DNA from: Sphingomonas sp. AOB5
GTDB taxonomy: Bacteria > Pseudomonadota > Alphaproteobacteria > Sphingomonadales > Sphingomonadaceae
NCBI RefSeq assembly: GCF_029433115.1
Contig: NZ_JARNTV010000029.1
Coordinates: 1-43,917 of the forward strand
DNA length: 43,917 bases
Direction of reading: 5' to 3'
Part shown: positions 24,202 through 32,008 of the stretch, in pieces
Position numbering within the stretch: the first letter of the stretch is position 1
Layout: each line of letters starts with the position of its first letter
Translations under genes and position numbers: made by a program
Notes under the pieces: generated by a model
The model's database searches: none
What the model was told of the DNA's origin: nothing
What the model saw: only the letters and a program-made list of their open reading frames with translations

Positions 24202-25824
24202 ATGCGCGAGATGTCCGATTCCTTCCTTGGCCTCGACGAACCGCCCCAGCCGCAAAAGGCTGAGGCCTATCGCGTCCTTGCCCGCAAATACCGGCCGCAG
24301 ACCTTTTCCGAGCTGATCGGGCAGGATGCGATGGTCACCACGCTGGGCAATGCGATCAAGCGTGACCGGCTGGCGCATGCATTCCTGCTGACCGGCGTTC
24401 GCGGGGTGGGCAAGACCTCGACCGCGCGGCTGATCGCCAAGGCGCTCAACTGCATCGGGCCGGACGGGCAGGGTGGGCCGACCATCGATCCGTGCGGCGT
24501 GTGCGAGCCGTGCCGCGCCATCGCCGAGGGACGCCATATCGACGTGATCGAGATGGACGCCGCGTCGCATACCGGCATCGACGATATCCGCGAGATCATC
24601 GAGGCGTCGCGCTATTCGGCGGTCTCGGCGCGCTACAAGATCTACATTATCGACGAAGTTCACATGCTCTCAAAGGCCGCGTTCAACGGCCTGCTCAAGA
24701 CGCTCGAGGAACCGCCGGCCCATGTGAAATTCCTGTTCGCCACCACCGAGGTGAACAAGGTGCCGGTGACGGTCCTGTCGCGCTGCCAGCGTTTCGACCT
24801 GCGCCGCATCGGGGCGGACAAGCTCGCCGCGCATTTCGCCTATGTGTGCGAAGCCGAAGGCGTCGAGGCCGAGCCGGAAGCGCTGATGCTGATCGCGCGT
24901 GCGGCCGAGGGTTCGGCGCGCGATGGGCTGTCGATCCTCGACCAGGCGATCGCCCATGCGGGAATCGAAGGCGACATGGTTCGTACCGAAGCGGTGCGGG
25001 CGATGCTTGGCCTGTCGGACCGCGGCGCGATCCGCGATCTGTTTGGCTTGCTGCTGTCGGGTGACGCGTCGGCCGCGCTGGCGTCGCTGCGGGGGCAGTA
25101 TGACCTTGGCGTCGACCCGCAGGGCGTGCTGCGCACGCTGTTGGAGACCGTCCACGCCACCACGCTGATGAAGCTGGGCACCGAAGCCAATCCGGCCCAG
25201 TCGGCCGAGGAAGTGAAGGCGCTGGAGCGCTGGGCCGCGGGACTGAGCTTCCCGATGCTCCACCGTTTGTGGCAGCTGATCCTGCGCGGGCATGATGAGG
25301 TGGCGCGTGCGGTGCTGCCGATCGAGGCGGCCGAGATGGCGCTGCTCCGCGTGATCCATGCCTCACAGCTTCCCGATCCGGGCGAACTGGCGCGGCAGAT
25401 CGCCAGCGGCGCGATTGCCGCGCCCGCGCCGGGTGCTCCGTCGGCGAGCGCCGAACCGGCCATGCCGCGCGACATGGCCGAGCTTGCGCAGCATCTGGAG
25501 ACCAACAACCGTTACGGGCTTGCCGAGCAGGTCCGCCATTTGCTGCGCCCGATCCGGTTCGAGGGGACCGAGGTCGAATTCACCTCGTCGCGGCCATTGC
25601 CGATCGATTTCGTCCGCGAGCTTTCCGCCGCGATGCGCGAAACCACCGGCAAGAACTGGAAATTGCTGACGGGATCGGACACTGGCGGACAGACGTTGCG
25701 TGAGATGGAGGCCGAGAATGCGGCTGCCGAGCGCAATGCGGTGCTGGCCTCGCCTCTGGTGGCGGCCGCGATGGAAGCCTTTCCGGAAGCCGAGCTGATC
25801 GGCTGGACCAAGACAGGAAGTTGA
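24202..25824 (+). CDS. dnaX: DNA polymerase III subunits gamma/tau
   Basis: This is the 540-residue clamp-loader ATPase. YRVLARKYRPQTFSELIGQD is the classic DnaX start. Walker A is GVRGVGKTS, the zinc-binding cysteines are in the C-x-x-C module ending DPCGVCEPC, Walker B is IYIIDEVHMLS, and sensor 1 is LFATTEVNKVP. A Pro/Ala-rich linker (~residues 410-440) leads to a short tau-like C-terminal domain. ATG 24202 was chosen; ATG 24211 (MSDSFLGLDEP) is equally plausible. No A-rich slippage site was noticed, so a gamma form by frameshifting is not supported. Next gene follows after 1 base. Confidence 0.95.
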   Translation: MREMSDSFLGLDEPPQPQKAEAYRVLARKYRPQTFSELIGQDAMVTTLGNAIKRDRLAHAFLLTGVRGVGKTSTARLIAKALNCIGPDGQGGPTIDPCGVCEPCRAIAEGRHIDVIEMDAASHTGIDDIREIIEASRYSAVSARYKIYIIDEVHMLSKAAFNGLLKTLEEPPAHVKFLFATTEVNKVPVTVLSRCQRFDLRRIGADKLAAHFAYVCEAEGVEAEPEALMLIARAAEGSARDGLSILDQAIAHAGIEGDMVRTEAVRAMLGLSDRGAIRDLFGLLLSGDASAALASLRGQYDLGVDPQGVLRTLLETVHATTLMKLGTEANPAQSAEEVKALERWAAGLSFPMLHRLWQLILRGHDEVARAVLPIEAAEMALLRVIHASQLPDPGELARQIASGAIAAPAPGAPSASAEPAMPRDMAELAQHLETNNRYGLAEQVRHLLRPIRFEGTEVEFTSSRPLPIDFVRELSAAMRETTGKNWKLLTGSDTGGQTLREMEAENAAAERNAVLASPLVAAAMEAFPEAELIGWTKTGS

Positions 25825-25825
25825 G

Positions 25826-26149
25826 ATGAAGAGCCTCGAAGACATCATGGCCATGGCGCAGAACGTCCAGGCCGAACTGACCAAGGCACAGGCCAATCTC
25901 GATACGATCGAGGTCGAGGGCGTGTCGGGCGGTGGCCTGGTCAAGATCCGCTGCTCGGCGAAGGGCCGCATCCTGAGCATGGATATCGACGATTCGCTGC
26001 TGAGCGTGTCGGAGAAGGGCATGCTGGAGGACCTGCTGGCCGCGGCGTTCAACGATGCGCGGGCCAAGGCCGATGCCGCGTCGCAGGAAGCGATGGGCAA
26101 GATGACCGCGGGCCTGCCGCTCCCGCCGGGCTTCAAGCTGCCCTTCTGA
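25826..26149 (+). CDS. ybaB: YbaB/EbfC nucleoid-associated protein
   Basis: This 107-residue DNA-binding protein starts MKSLEDIMAMAQNVQAELTKA with the family core VEGVSGGGLVKIRCSAKGRI and DLLAAAFNDARAKADAASQE, ending in GLPLPPGFKLPF. YbaB dimers coat DNA like tweezers. The gene lies 1 base after dnaX, the conserved order. recR, which usually follows, is not the next gene here. Confidence 0.93.
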   Translation: MKSLEDIMAMAQNVQAELTKAQANLDTIEVEGVSGGGLVKIRCSAKGRILSMDIDDSLLSVSEKGMLEDLLAAAFNDARAKADAASQEAMGKMTAGLPLPPGFKLPF

Positions 26150-26205
26150 CGGAACAGCCGCGCACTGCCTTCGTTGGGACCGCAAGGTTCCACGAGGAGG
26201 CTCGC

Positions 26206-26484
26206 ATGAGCGACGAAGTGACGAAGGTGGGCGGAGAGCCCTCGACGGTGATCATCGAACGGCGCGGCGGTAGCGGTGCCGGGCTGCTGATCGCGGTGAT
26301 CCTGCTGGTCGCGGTGGCGATCGGCGGGGTCTATCTGTTCACGCAGGGCAAGAACGACGCGATCCGCACCGAAGCGATTTCCGACGCTGCCAAGGGCGTC
26401 GAGGGTGCGGCGGACAAGGTCGGCGATGCTGCCGACAGAGCCGGAGACGCGATCAGCGGCAGCGGCGAGAAGAAGAAGGAATAG
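26206..26484 (+). CDS. Single-pass membrane protein with Ala-rich amphipathic tail
   Basis: This 92-residue protein has a cytoplasmic N-terminus, one helix (GLLIAVILLVAVAIGGVYLF, residues ~27-46) and a tail of repeating DAAKGVEGAADKVGDAADRA-type units that resembles apolipoprotein- or YtxH-like amphipathic helices. GAGGAGG lies 7 bases before the ATG. It is downstream of dnaX-ybaB with a 56-base gap. Function unknown. Confidence 0.7.
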   Translation: MSDEVTKVGGEPSTVIIERRGGSGAGLLIAVILLVAVAIGGVYLFTQGKNDAIRTEAISDAAKGVEGAADKVGDAADRAGDAISGSGEKKKE

Positions 26485-26490
26485 CGTCGG

Positions 26491-27471
26491 TTATTTCAGG
26501 CAACCGTCCAACCCGTCGCCGCGTACCACGCCGATGCGCGCGGTGATCGAATTGCCGTAGCGGCGGGTGAAGCCCTTCGGGTCGATCCCGGCGCGCTTCT
26601 TGGGCAGGGGCAGGACGGCGGCGATCTGCGCCGCCTCGCGCGGGGTCAGCTTCGAGGCGTCATGCCTGAAGTAGCGCTGTGCACCCGCATTGACACCATA
26701 GGTGCCGATGCCGGTCTCCGCGATGTTGAGATAGACCTCCATGATCCGCCGCTTGCCCCAGATATTTTCGATCAGGACGGTGAAATAGGCTTCCAGCCCT
26801 TTGCGGAAATAGCCGCCGCCTTGCCACAGGAACACGTTCTTGGCGGTCTGCTGGCTGATGGTGGAGCCGCCGCGGATGGTCTTCTTGCCGGTCGCGTTGC
26901 GCGCGGCGGCGGCGGCGATGGCGCGATAGTCGAACCCGCCATGCTCGCAGAAGCGCGCATCTTCGGCGGCGATCGCTGCGCGGGCCATGTTGGGTGACAT
27001 TTCGCTGAGCGACATCCAGTCCTTCCGGACGCCGTTGCCCGCGAAGATATCCCCGATCATCGTCCAGGTGATCGGCGGCGGCACGAAACGGAAGATCACC
27101 ACCATCAGCACCGACAGCAGCACGAACGCGCCGACGCCCTTGGCGATCCAGATGCCGATGCGCGCCAGCCATGACCGGGCCTTGCGCGGCCTGGCCGGGG
27201 CCTCGATCGCTTCGATATCGGGCAGCGGGCGCCGGCCGAGCGGGATCGGCGCGGCGGCGGGAGGCCAGCCCTGCGGGGTGGAGACCTGAACCGTGGTGGC
27301 CTGCGCGGCGGCGCGTGGCGGCGGCGCGGGTTCCGGATCGAATTCCAGCCCCTCATCCGGTTCCGGCGCGTTGCCCGGTTCGAACGGATCGATGGCGGGT
27401 TGCTCCCAGTCCGGCTTCTCCGGTTCGGGGGGCAGTTTGCCGTCCGTTTCGTCGCCGTTCTGATCGCTCAT
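26491..27471 (-). CDS. mtgA: Monofunctional peptidoglycan glycosyltransferase
   Basis: This 326-residue GT51 enzyme has an unusually long cytoplasmic N-terminal segment of ~110 residues rich in Pro, Glu and Ala, then one transmembrane helix (GVGAFVLLSVLMVVIFRFVP). The catalytic block AAEDARFCEHGGFDY has the first Glu of the GT51 site. GGSTISQQTAKNVFLW and KRRIMEVYLNIAETGIGTYG follow. No transpeptidase domain follows. It polymerises lipid II into glycan strands. The start was taken at MSDQNGDE because the 12 codons before it look non-coding. It converges with the membrane protein gene at 26484. Confidence 0.93.
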   Translation of the reverse strand: MSDQNGDETDGKLPPEPEKPDWEQPAIDPFEPGNAPEPDEGLEFDPEPAPPPRAAAQATTVQVSTPQGWPPAAAPIPLGRRPLPDIEAIEAPARPRKARSWLARIGIWIAKGVGAFVLLSVLMVVIFRFVPPPITWTMIGDIFAGNGVRKDWMSLSEMSPNMARAAIAAEDARFCEHGGFDYRAIAAAAARNATGKKTIRGGSTISQQTAKNVFLWQGGGYFRKGLEAYFTVLIENIWGKRRIMEVYLNIAETGIGTYGVNAGAQRYFRHDASKLTPREAAQIAAVLPLPKKRAGIDPKGFTRRYGNSITARIGVVRGDGLDGCLK

Positions 27472-27550
27472 GCAATGCCATTTGCCCGGCCCGCGCGCGG
27501 CGGGCAACCTGCATCAACTGTCCCGCGCGTCCCGCGACGGGTTTTCGGGA

Positions 27551-28168
27551 TCAGTCGAGCGCAGTGCCGTCATCGGGGCAATAGCGCGTGCCCGCGGGCA
27601 GTCCCTTGCCGCATTGCGGGCAGTTGGTGAGCGGCGCTTCGGGTGGCCGGGCGAGGGCACCGCGCACGCGCTGCGCTACCTCGGCCTCGCGCCCGCTATA
27701 GGTGAGCCACGCCATCACCGCCGATGCCAGCAGTGCAAGGATCGCCAGCCAATAGCCGTATTCCCAGTCGACCTGGATCATCGCCATCGCGGCGGTCACG
27801 TCGTTGCGCGCTGCCTCGGCGCGAAGGGGCGCTTCGGCGAGCAGGCTTTCCTTGCTGTAGCGAATCGTGCCCACCCAGATGAGGAGCGTTGCTACCAGCG
27901 AAGTTCCGATCACCAGCGCCGCCTTGCCTCGGCTGCGCTGGGTGAAAGCCACCGCAAAGCCGATTGCCACCACGATCAGCGCCAGCATCACTAGCGGATT
28001 GGCCGTTGTGTTCGATAGCGAGGGATCGAGATGAGAGGTGAAACGGCCAAACGCGATGCCGAAGCCGGTCGCGCCGACGATCTTGGTGCCGGAACAGGAA
28101 ACGGTCAGCCACGGAAGGACGAAGGCGACCAGCGCCAACCCCTTGGGAATCTTGATCCATTTCCACAT
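27551..28168 (-). CDS. Four-helix membrane protein with C-terminal zinc ribbon
   Basis: This 205-residue protein has hydrophobic segments near residues 10-25, 58-75, 85-102 and 140-158 and ends in a double-Cys zinc ribbon (CPQCGKGLPAGTRYCPDDG). Its start is preceded by GGGAGGAAC, which is also the 3' arm of a strong hairpin (28174-28205). It lies downstream of rpoH on the same strand, 49 bases away. No close family recognised; membrane zinc-ribbon proteins of this build are usually unassigned. Confidence 0.7.
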   Translation of the reverse strand: MWKWIKIPKGLALVAFVLPWLTVSCSGTKIVGATGFGIAFGRFTSHLDPSLSNTTANPLVMLALIVVAIGFAVAFTQRSRGKAALVIGTSLVATLLIWVGTIRYSKESLLAEAPLRAEAARNDVTAAMAMIQVDWEYGYWLAILALLASAVMAWLTYSGREAEVAQRVRGALARPPEAPLTNCPQCGKGLPAGTRYCPDDGTALD

Positions 28169-28173
28169 GGGCT

Positions 28174-28205
28174 GTTCCTCCCATCACGCCTGTGACGGGA
28201 GGAAC
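28174..28205 (-). promoter_or_regulatory. Hairpin masking the ribosome site behind rpoH
   Basis: On the minus strand GTTCCTCCC (28205-28197) and GGGAGGAAC (28182-28174) pair perfectly. Inside, TCAC and GTGA (28195-28192 with 28187-28184) extend the stem past one mismatch around a 4-base loop. The GGGAGG in the 3' arm is the ribosome site of the zinc-ribbon gene (8 bases to ATG). No T-run follows. It may block translation, stop transcription, or protect rpoH mRNA. Confidence 0.6.
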
Positions 28206-28217
28206 GCTATGCCCATA

Positions 28218-29120
28218 TCAGGCGGTCAGCAACCGCTTCTCGCCGGCGATGCGCATCATCGCCTTCTGGAGCTTCTCGAAGGCGCGGACCTCGATCTGGC
28301 GCACACGCTCGCGCGAGACGCCATAGACCTGCGAGAGTTCCTCGAGGGTCTTGGGATCGTCGGTCAGGCGGCGCTCGGTCAGGATGTAGCGCTCGCGCTC
28401 GTTGAGGTCCTCCATCGCGTCGACCAGCATCGAGTGGCGGACGTCCGCCTCCTGAGCTTCGGCCACGACTTCGTCCTGAAGCGCGCTGTCGTCCTGCAGC
28501 CAATCCTGCCACTGACCCTCGCCATCCTCGCGCATCGGCACGTTGAGCGACGTGTCGCCGCCCATCGCCATGCGGCGGTTCATCGAGGTGACTTCCTCCT
28601 CGGTCACGCCCAGATCGGTGGCGATCTTGGCGAGATGCTCGGGGGACAGGTCGCCATCCTCGAACGCGTCGAGCTTGGCCTTCATCCGGCGCAGGTTGAA
28701 GAACAGCTTCTTCTGCGCGGCGGTGGTGCCCATCTTCACGAGCGACCAGCTGCGCAGGATGAATTCCTGGATCGAGGCGCGGATCCACCACATGGCGTAG
28801 GTCGCCAAGCGGAAGCCCCGGTCGGGCTCGAACTTCTTCACGCCCTGCATCAGGCCGATATTGCCCTCGGAGATCAGTTCCGAGACGGGCAGGCCGTAGC
28901 CGCGATAGCCCATGGCGATCTTCGCCACGAGTCGCAGGTGCGACGTCACGAGCTGCGCAGCGGCCTCGGGGTCGCCATGCTCCTGGAAACGCTTTGCAAG
29001 CATGTATTCCTGCTCCGGCTGGAGCAGGGGAAACTTCTTGATCTCAGCCAGATAGCGGTTGAGGCTCGCCTCCCCGCCAAGCGCGGGGATCGTCGCCGGG
29101 ACGTTGCTTCCGCTAGCCAT
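28218..29120 (-). CDS. rpoH: RNA polymerase heat-shock sigma factor RpoH
   Basis: This 300-residue sigma-32-type factor has the region 2 blocks LVTSHLRLVAKIAMGYRGYG, ISEGNIGLMQGVKKF and FRLATYAMWWIRASIQEFIL. The RpoH box QKKLFFNLRR is diagnostic. Region 4 is EELSQVYGVSRERVRQIEVR. It directs heat-shock and stress transcription. The start (MASGSN) was chosen because GGGAGAAG lies 5 bases upstream; a GTG two codons earlier is the alternative. The 70 bases in front contain a strong hairpin (29142-29185). Confidence 0.95.
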   Translation of the reverse strand: MASGSNVPATIPALGGEASLNRYLAEIKKFPLLQPEQEYMLAKRFQEHGDPEAAAQLVTSHLRLVAKIAMGYRGYGLPVSELISEGNIGLMQGVKKFEPDRGFRLATYAMWWIRASIQEFILRSWSLVKMGTTAAQKKLFFNLRRMKAKLDAFEDGDLSPEHLAKIATDLGVTEEEVTSMNRRMAMGGDTSLNVPMREDGEGQWQDWLQDDSALQDEVVAEAQEADVRHSMLVDAMEDLNERERYILTERRLTDDPKTLEELSQVYGVSRERVRQIEVRAFEKLQKAMMRIAGEKRLLTA

Positions 29121-29141
29121 GATCACTTCTCCCTTTCACTG

Positions 29142-29185
29142 GGCAGACCGCCTTGTTCCCTGAATAGGCGAACATTCGGTCTGCC
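29142..29185 (-). promoter_or_regulatory. Extended hairpin in the rpoH leader / rluD-rpoH spacer
   Basis: GGCAGACCG (29142-29150) and CGGTCTGCC (29177-29185) pair perfectly over 9 bp; inside, TGTTC (29154-29158) and GAACA (29170-29174) form a second 5-bp stem. On the minus strand it follows the rluD stop by 5 bases and ends 21 bases before the rpoH ATG, with no T-run. It is either a terminator without a T-run or a control element in the rpoH leader. Confidence 0.55.
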
Positions 29186-29190
29186 GAAAA

Positions 29191-30144
29191 TCATACGATG
29201 AGGTTATCGAACAGTTCCTGCATATCCGCAGGTATTTCGCTATCGAACGCCAAAGCGTTACTTTTCACCGGGTGGATGAACCCCAGATGGGCCGCATGCA
29301 AGGCCTGGCGCCGGAAATTCAGGGTTTCCAAAACCTGCCGATGCGACTTGCGGGTACTGCCATAAACCGGGTCTCCGATCAGCGGATGGCCGATCGATGC
29401 CATATGGACGCGCACCTGATGGGTCCTGCCGGTCTCGAGCCGGCATTCCATCATTGCCGCGTCACGAAGCAGGCGCAGCTTCCGCCAGTGCGTGATCGCG
29501 TGCTTGCCCTGACTCTCGCCGACGATCGCCATCTTCTTGCGATTGCTGGACGAACGGCCGAGCCGGGCTTCGATCCTTCCTTCCGCGGCCGAAGGATTGC
29601 CCGCGACGATCGCCTTGTAGCGGCGATCGATCGTGTGCGCCTTGAACTGCTCGGCCAGATGGACATGCGCGCGGTCGGTCTTGGCCGCGACCATCAGGCC
29701 CGACGTATCCTTGTCGATCCGGTGGACGATCCCCGGCCGCGCCACGCCGCCGATGCCGGAAAGGCTTCCCTGGCAATGGTGCAGCAGCGCGTTGACCAGG
29801 GTCCCGTCGAGATTACCCGCGGCGGGGTGGACGACCAGCCCCGCCTGCTTGTCGATAACGATCAGATGCTCGTCCTCGAACACGATGTTGAGCGCGATAT
29901 CCTGCGCCTCGTTATGCGCGGGCTCCGGGTTCGGGATGGTCACGTTGAACAGCGCGCCGCCGACCGCCTTCTTCTTCGCGTCGCGGATCAGGCCATCGGG
30001 GCCGGAAACCTGCCCGGCGGCGATCAGCACCTTCAGTCTTTCGCGGGAAAGGATCGGAAGCGCATCGGCAAGCGCACGGTCGAGACGCCAGCCATCGGCC
30101 GTGTCCGCAATGCGTGCTTCGTGCGTAGTCACCCCCCGGTCCAT
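29191..30144 (-). CDS. rluD: 23S rRNA pseudouridine synthase RluD
   Basis: This 317-residue protein has an N-terminal S4 RNA-binding domain (RLDRALADALPILSRERLKV) and a pseudouridine synthase core with the catalytic Asp D144 in HRIDKDTSGLMVA. ETGRTHQVRVHMASIGHPLI and YGSTRKSHR are the other RluD blocks. It modifies uridines of helix 69 in 23S rRNA. The conserved domain starts near residue 15, so ATG 30144 fits. The divergent JAMM gene begins about 20 bases away, leaving almost no promoter space between them. Confidence 0.93.
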   Translation of the reverse strand: MDRGVTTHEARIADTADGWRLDRALADALPILSRERLKVLIAAGQVSGPDGLIRDAKKKAVGGALFNVTIPNPEPAHNEAQDIALNIVFEDEHLIVIDKQAGLVVHPAAGNLDGTLVNALLHHCQGSLSGIGGVARPGIVHRIDKDTSGLMVAAKTDRAHVHLAEQFKAHTIDRRYKAIVAGNPSAAEGRIEARLGRSSSNRKKMAIVGESQGKHAITHWRKLRLLRDAAMMECRLETGRTHQVRVHMASIGHPLIGDPVYGSTRKSHRQVLETLNFRRQALHAAHLGFIHPVKSNALAFDSEIPADMQELFDNLIV

Positions 30145-30163
30145 TATGTAGGTGAAGATGGGT

Positions 30164-30568
30164 ATGCGGTGCAGAATTTCAAGGTGCGTTGCCGAAACAA
30201 TACGCTCCGACGCGCGGGCTGCGGCGCCGCGCGAGGCGTGCGGATTGCTGTTCGGCGCGGCGCGTGAAATCACGGCGGCGCAAGTTGCTGAGAATGTGTC
30301 GGAAACGCCGGAAACACGGTTCGAGATCGATCCCCGGGCGCTGTTCGCGGCGATGCGTTCCGAGCGTTCGGGCGGGCCTGAGATTGCGGGATACTGGCAT
30401 TCGCACCCCAGCGGCGACGCGACGCCTTCGGCTACAGATGCGGCGATGGCGGCGCCCGACGGCAAGCTGTGGCTGATCGTGGCGGGCGAGGCGATTACCG
30501 CGTGGCAGGCGGGCGAGGGCGGGCTGCATGGGCGGTTCGAGGCGGTGGAACTCGCCGTCGAAGACTGA
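30164..30568 (+). CDS. JAMM/MPN-domain M67-family metallopeptidase
   Basis: This 134-residue Zn peptidase has the full JAMM signature: E24 (PREACGLLFG), then H79-S-H81-x7-S89-x2-D92 (WHSHPSGDATPSATD). Family members cut isopeptide bonds after ubiquitin-like or sulfur-carrier proteins, or process ThiS-like carriers such as in cysteine biosynthesis. No ThiS/MoaD-like gene is beside it. I chose ATG 30164 because the bacterial family typically starts M-R-x-x-I/V-S-R; earlier ATG (30158) and GTG (30152) codons are in frame. Confidence 0.85.
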   Translation: MRCRISRCVAETIRSDARAAAPREACGLLFGAAREITAAQVAENVSETPETRFEIDPRALFAAMRSERSGGPEIAGYWHSHPSGDATPSATDAAMAAPDGKLWLIVAGEAITAWQAGEGGLHGRFEAVELAVED

Positions 30569-30692
30569 AAACCTGACGCGATATCCTTGAAAACACCCCC
30601 CAATCGGGGATTCCGCCTCGTCTCCTCCAAATGGAGGATGCCGCGATCGTCGCGCTCATCGAGAGATGGAGCGAGACGATAGGAGTGGCGTG

Positions 30693-31985
30693 ATGGTTGC
30701 GGCATTTGTTCGAATGGCTCTGGCGAGCTTGCTGGTTCTGGCGGTGCCTGCGCACGCGCAGAGTTCCGCATCACCTTCGCTCTGGAACCCCACGCTCGAG
30801 CGCAAATGCGCGGCGAAGGATGCGGTCGCCTGCTTCACGCTGGGCGAGACGCTGACCGCGGGACGCGGCGTGGCGGCCGATCCGGTGAAGGCGCAGGCGG
30901 CGTTCGTTCGTGCCTGCGATGTTGGCGTTGCCGAGGGCTGCTACATCGTCGCGACGCGGCGGTCGGCTGCGGGCGACGCAGCGGGTGCGATGGCGATGTA
31001 TCGCAAGGGATGCGAGGCCGGGCTGGGCGAGGCGTGCATGCCCGCAGCGATGGGCCTGTGGAAGGCACGTTCGGGCACCGGCGACGAGAATGAGAAGCTG
31101 GCGGTCCTGTATTTCGATCGCGGCTGTACGCTCCGCCAAGCCGATTCCTGCCTCTATCTCTCGCAGATCTACAGCGGCAACCGGCGGCCCTATAATGGCG
31201 GCACCGATATCGTGGCTTCGATGCGCTATGCCGTTGCGGCGTGCAATGCGGGCAGCGGCGAGGCGTGCGGGCTGGCGGGCGACCGGGCGCGCAATGGCCA
31301 TCATGGCGGGCGGCCCGATCCGGTGATGGCGGAGCGCTATTCGAAGATGTCCTGCAACATGGGCTATGGTGGAGGCTGCATGACGCTGGGTCTGATGGCG
31401 ACCCAGCGCGACGACTGGACCTCGGCGCGCGATTTCTACGCCCGTTCGTGTCAGCTCGACCGCTATCCGCCCTCGTGCAAGGTGGTGGGCGATATCGATC
31501 GCTATCTTGCCGACAAGTCGCGCTACGATGCCGAGATGACACGGCGGACCCAGCGCAACCAGGCCGGGCGCGCCAAGGTCGACCAGCTGCTCGCCGCGGG
31601 CAATTATGGCGGGGCGATGGACACCGCCGCCTATGAGCTGGGCAGCACCGATCAGGTGAACCGCGTGATCGTGGCCGCTGCGGCGGCGGGGCGGATGGGG
31701 GACCTCAACGACATCTACATGGTGGCGTTCGACAATTGGTCGCTGACCGGTCAGGCACGCAGCCTGCTGACCGCGGAGAATAACCGCCGCATCATCGCGG
31801 CCCGACGCCCCGCGATGCTGGGGTCGGCGGCGAACAGCCGGACCTGGACCTCCAGCGGATCGTCCAGCTTCACCAATTCGGTACCGGCGGCACAAATGCC
31901 GCGCATCAGCGAGAGTGACATTTACCGAAACGCACGCGAGAATACCCGAAGCACCTATTGCAGCGCCGGATGGGGATGCCGGTGA
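30693..31985 (+). CDS. Secreted Cys-rich Sel1/Hcp-like repeat protein, paralogue 1
   Basis: This 430-residue protein has a signal peptide (ASLLVLAVPAHAQ|SS). The mature part holds at least six Sel1-like helical repeats, each closed by a C-x7-C pair (CAAKDAVAC, CDVGVAEGC, CEAGLGEAC, CTLRQADSC, CNAGSGEAC, CNMGYGGGC), the disulfide pattern of Helicobacter Hcp proteins. After ~residue 270 comes a helical region without Cys, then a Ser-rich linker and a conserved tail PRISESDIYRNARENTR-STYCSAGWGCR. AGGAG lies 7 bases before the ATG. A TCCTCC-AAAT-GGAGGA hairpin (30623-30638) lies upstream. It is the first of three tandem copies. Function unknown; periplasmic or outer-surface binding is inferred. 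Confidence 0.8.
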   Translation: MVAAFVRMALASLLVLAVPAHAQSSASPSLWNPTLERKCAAKDAVACFTLGETLTAGRGVAADPVKAQAAFVRACDVGVAEGCYIVATRRSAAGDAAGAMAMYRKGCEAGLGEACMPAAMGLWKARSGTGDENEKLAVLYFDRGCTLRQADSCLYLSQIYSGNRRPYNGGTDIVASMRYAVAACNAGSGEACGLAGDRARNGHHGGRPDPVMAERYSKMSCNMGYGGGCMTLGLMATQRDDWTSARDFYARSCQLDRYPPSCKVVGDIDRYLADKSRYDAEMTRRTQRNQAGRAKVDQLLAAGNYGGAMDTAAYELGSTDQVNRVIVAAAAAGRMGDLNDIYMVAFDNWSLTGQARSLLTAENNRRIIAARRPAMLGSAANSRTWTSSGSSSFTNSVPAAQMPRISESDIYRNARENTRSTYCSAGWGCR

Positions 31986-32008
31986 TGGGCGGATCGGGAG
32001 TGGATGCG

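Noticed and set aside
22980..24210. Direct repeat (attachment-site-like) at the two edges of the tube/chaperone pair
   Set aside because: The 3' end of the SRP RNA and the region before dnaX were compared by eye; no shared direct repeat longer than a few bases was found.
30623..30638. TCCTCC-AAAT-GGAGGA hairpin as a control element for the first Sel1-like gene
   Set aside because: The GGAGGA is not the ribosome site in use (that lies at 30681-30685), and the stem is short; kept only as a remark in the gene entry.
30570..30640. Possible heat-shock (RpoH) promoter CCTTGAAAAC before the first Sel1-like gene
   Set aside because: The -35-like CTTGAAA is present, but no matching -10 (CCCCAT-type) follows at correct spacing.
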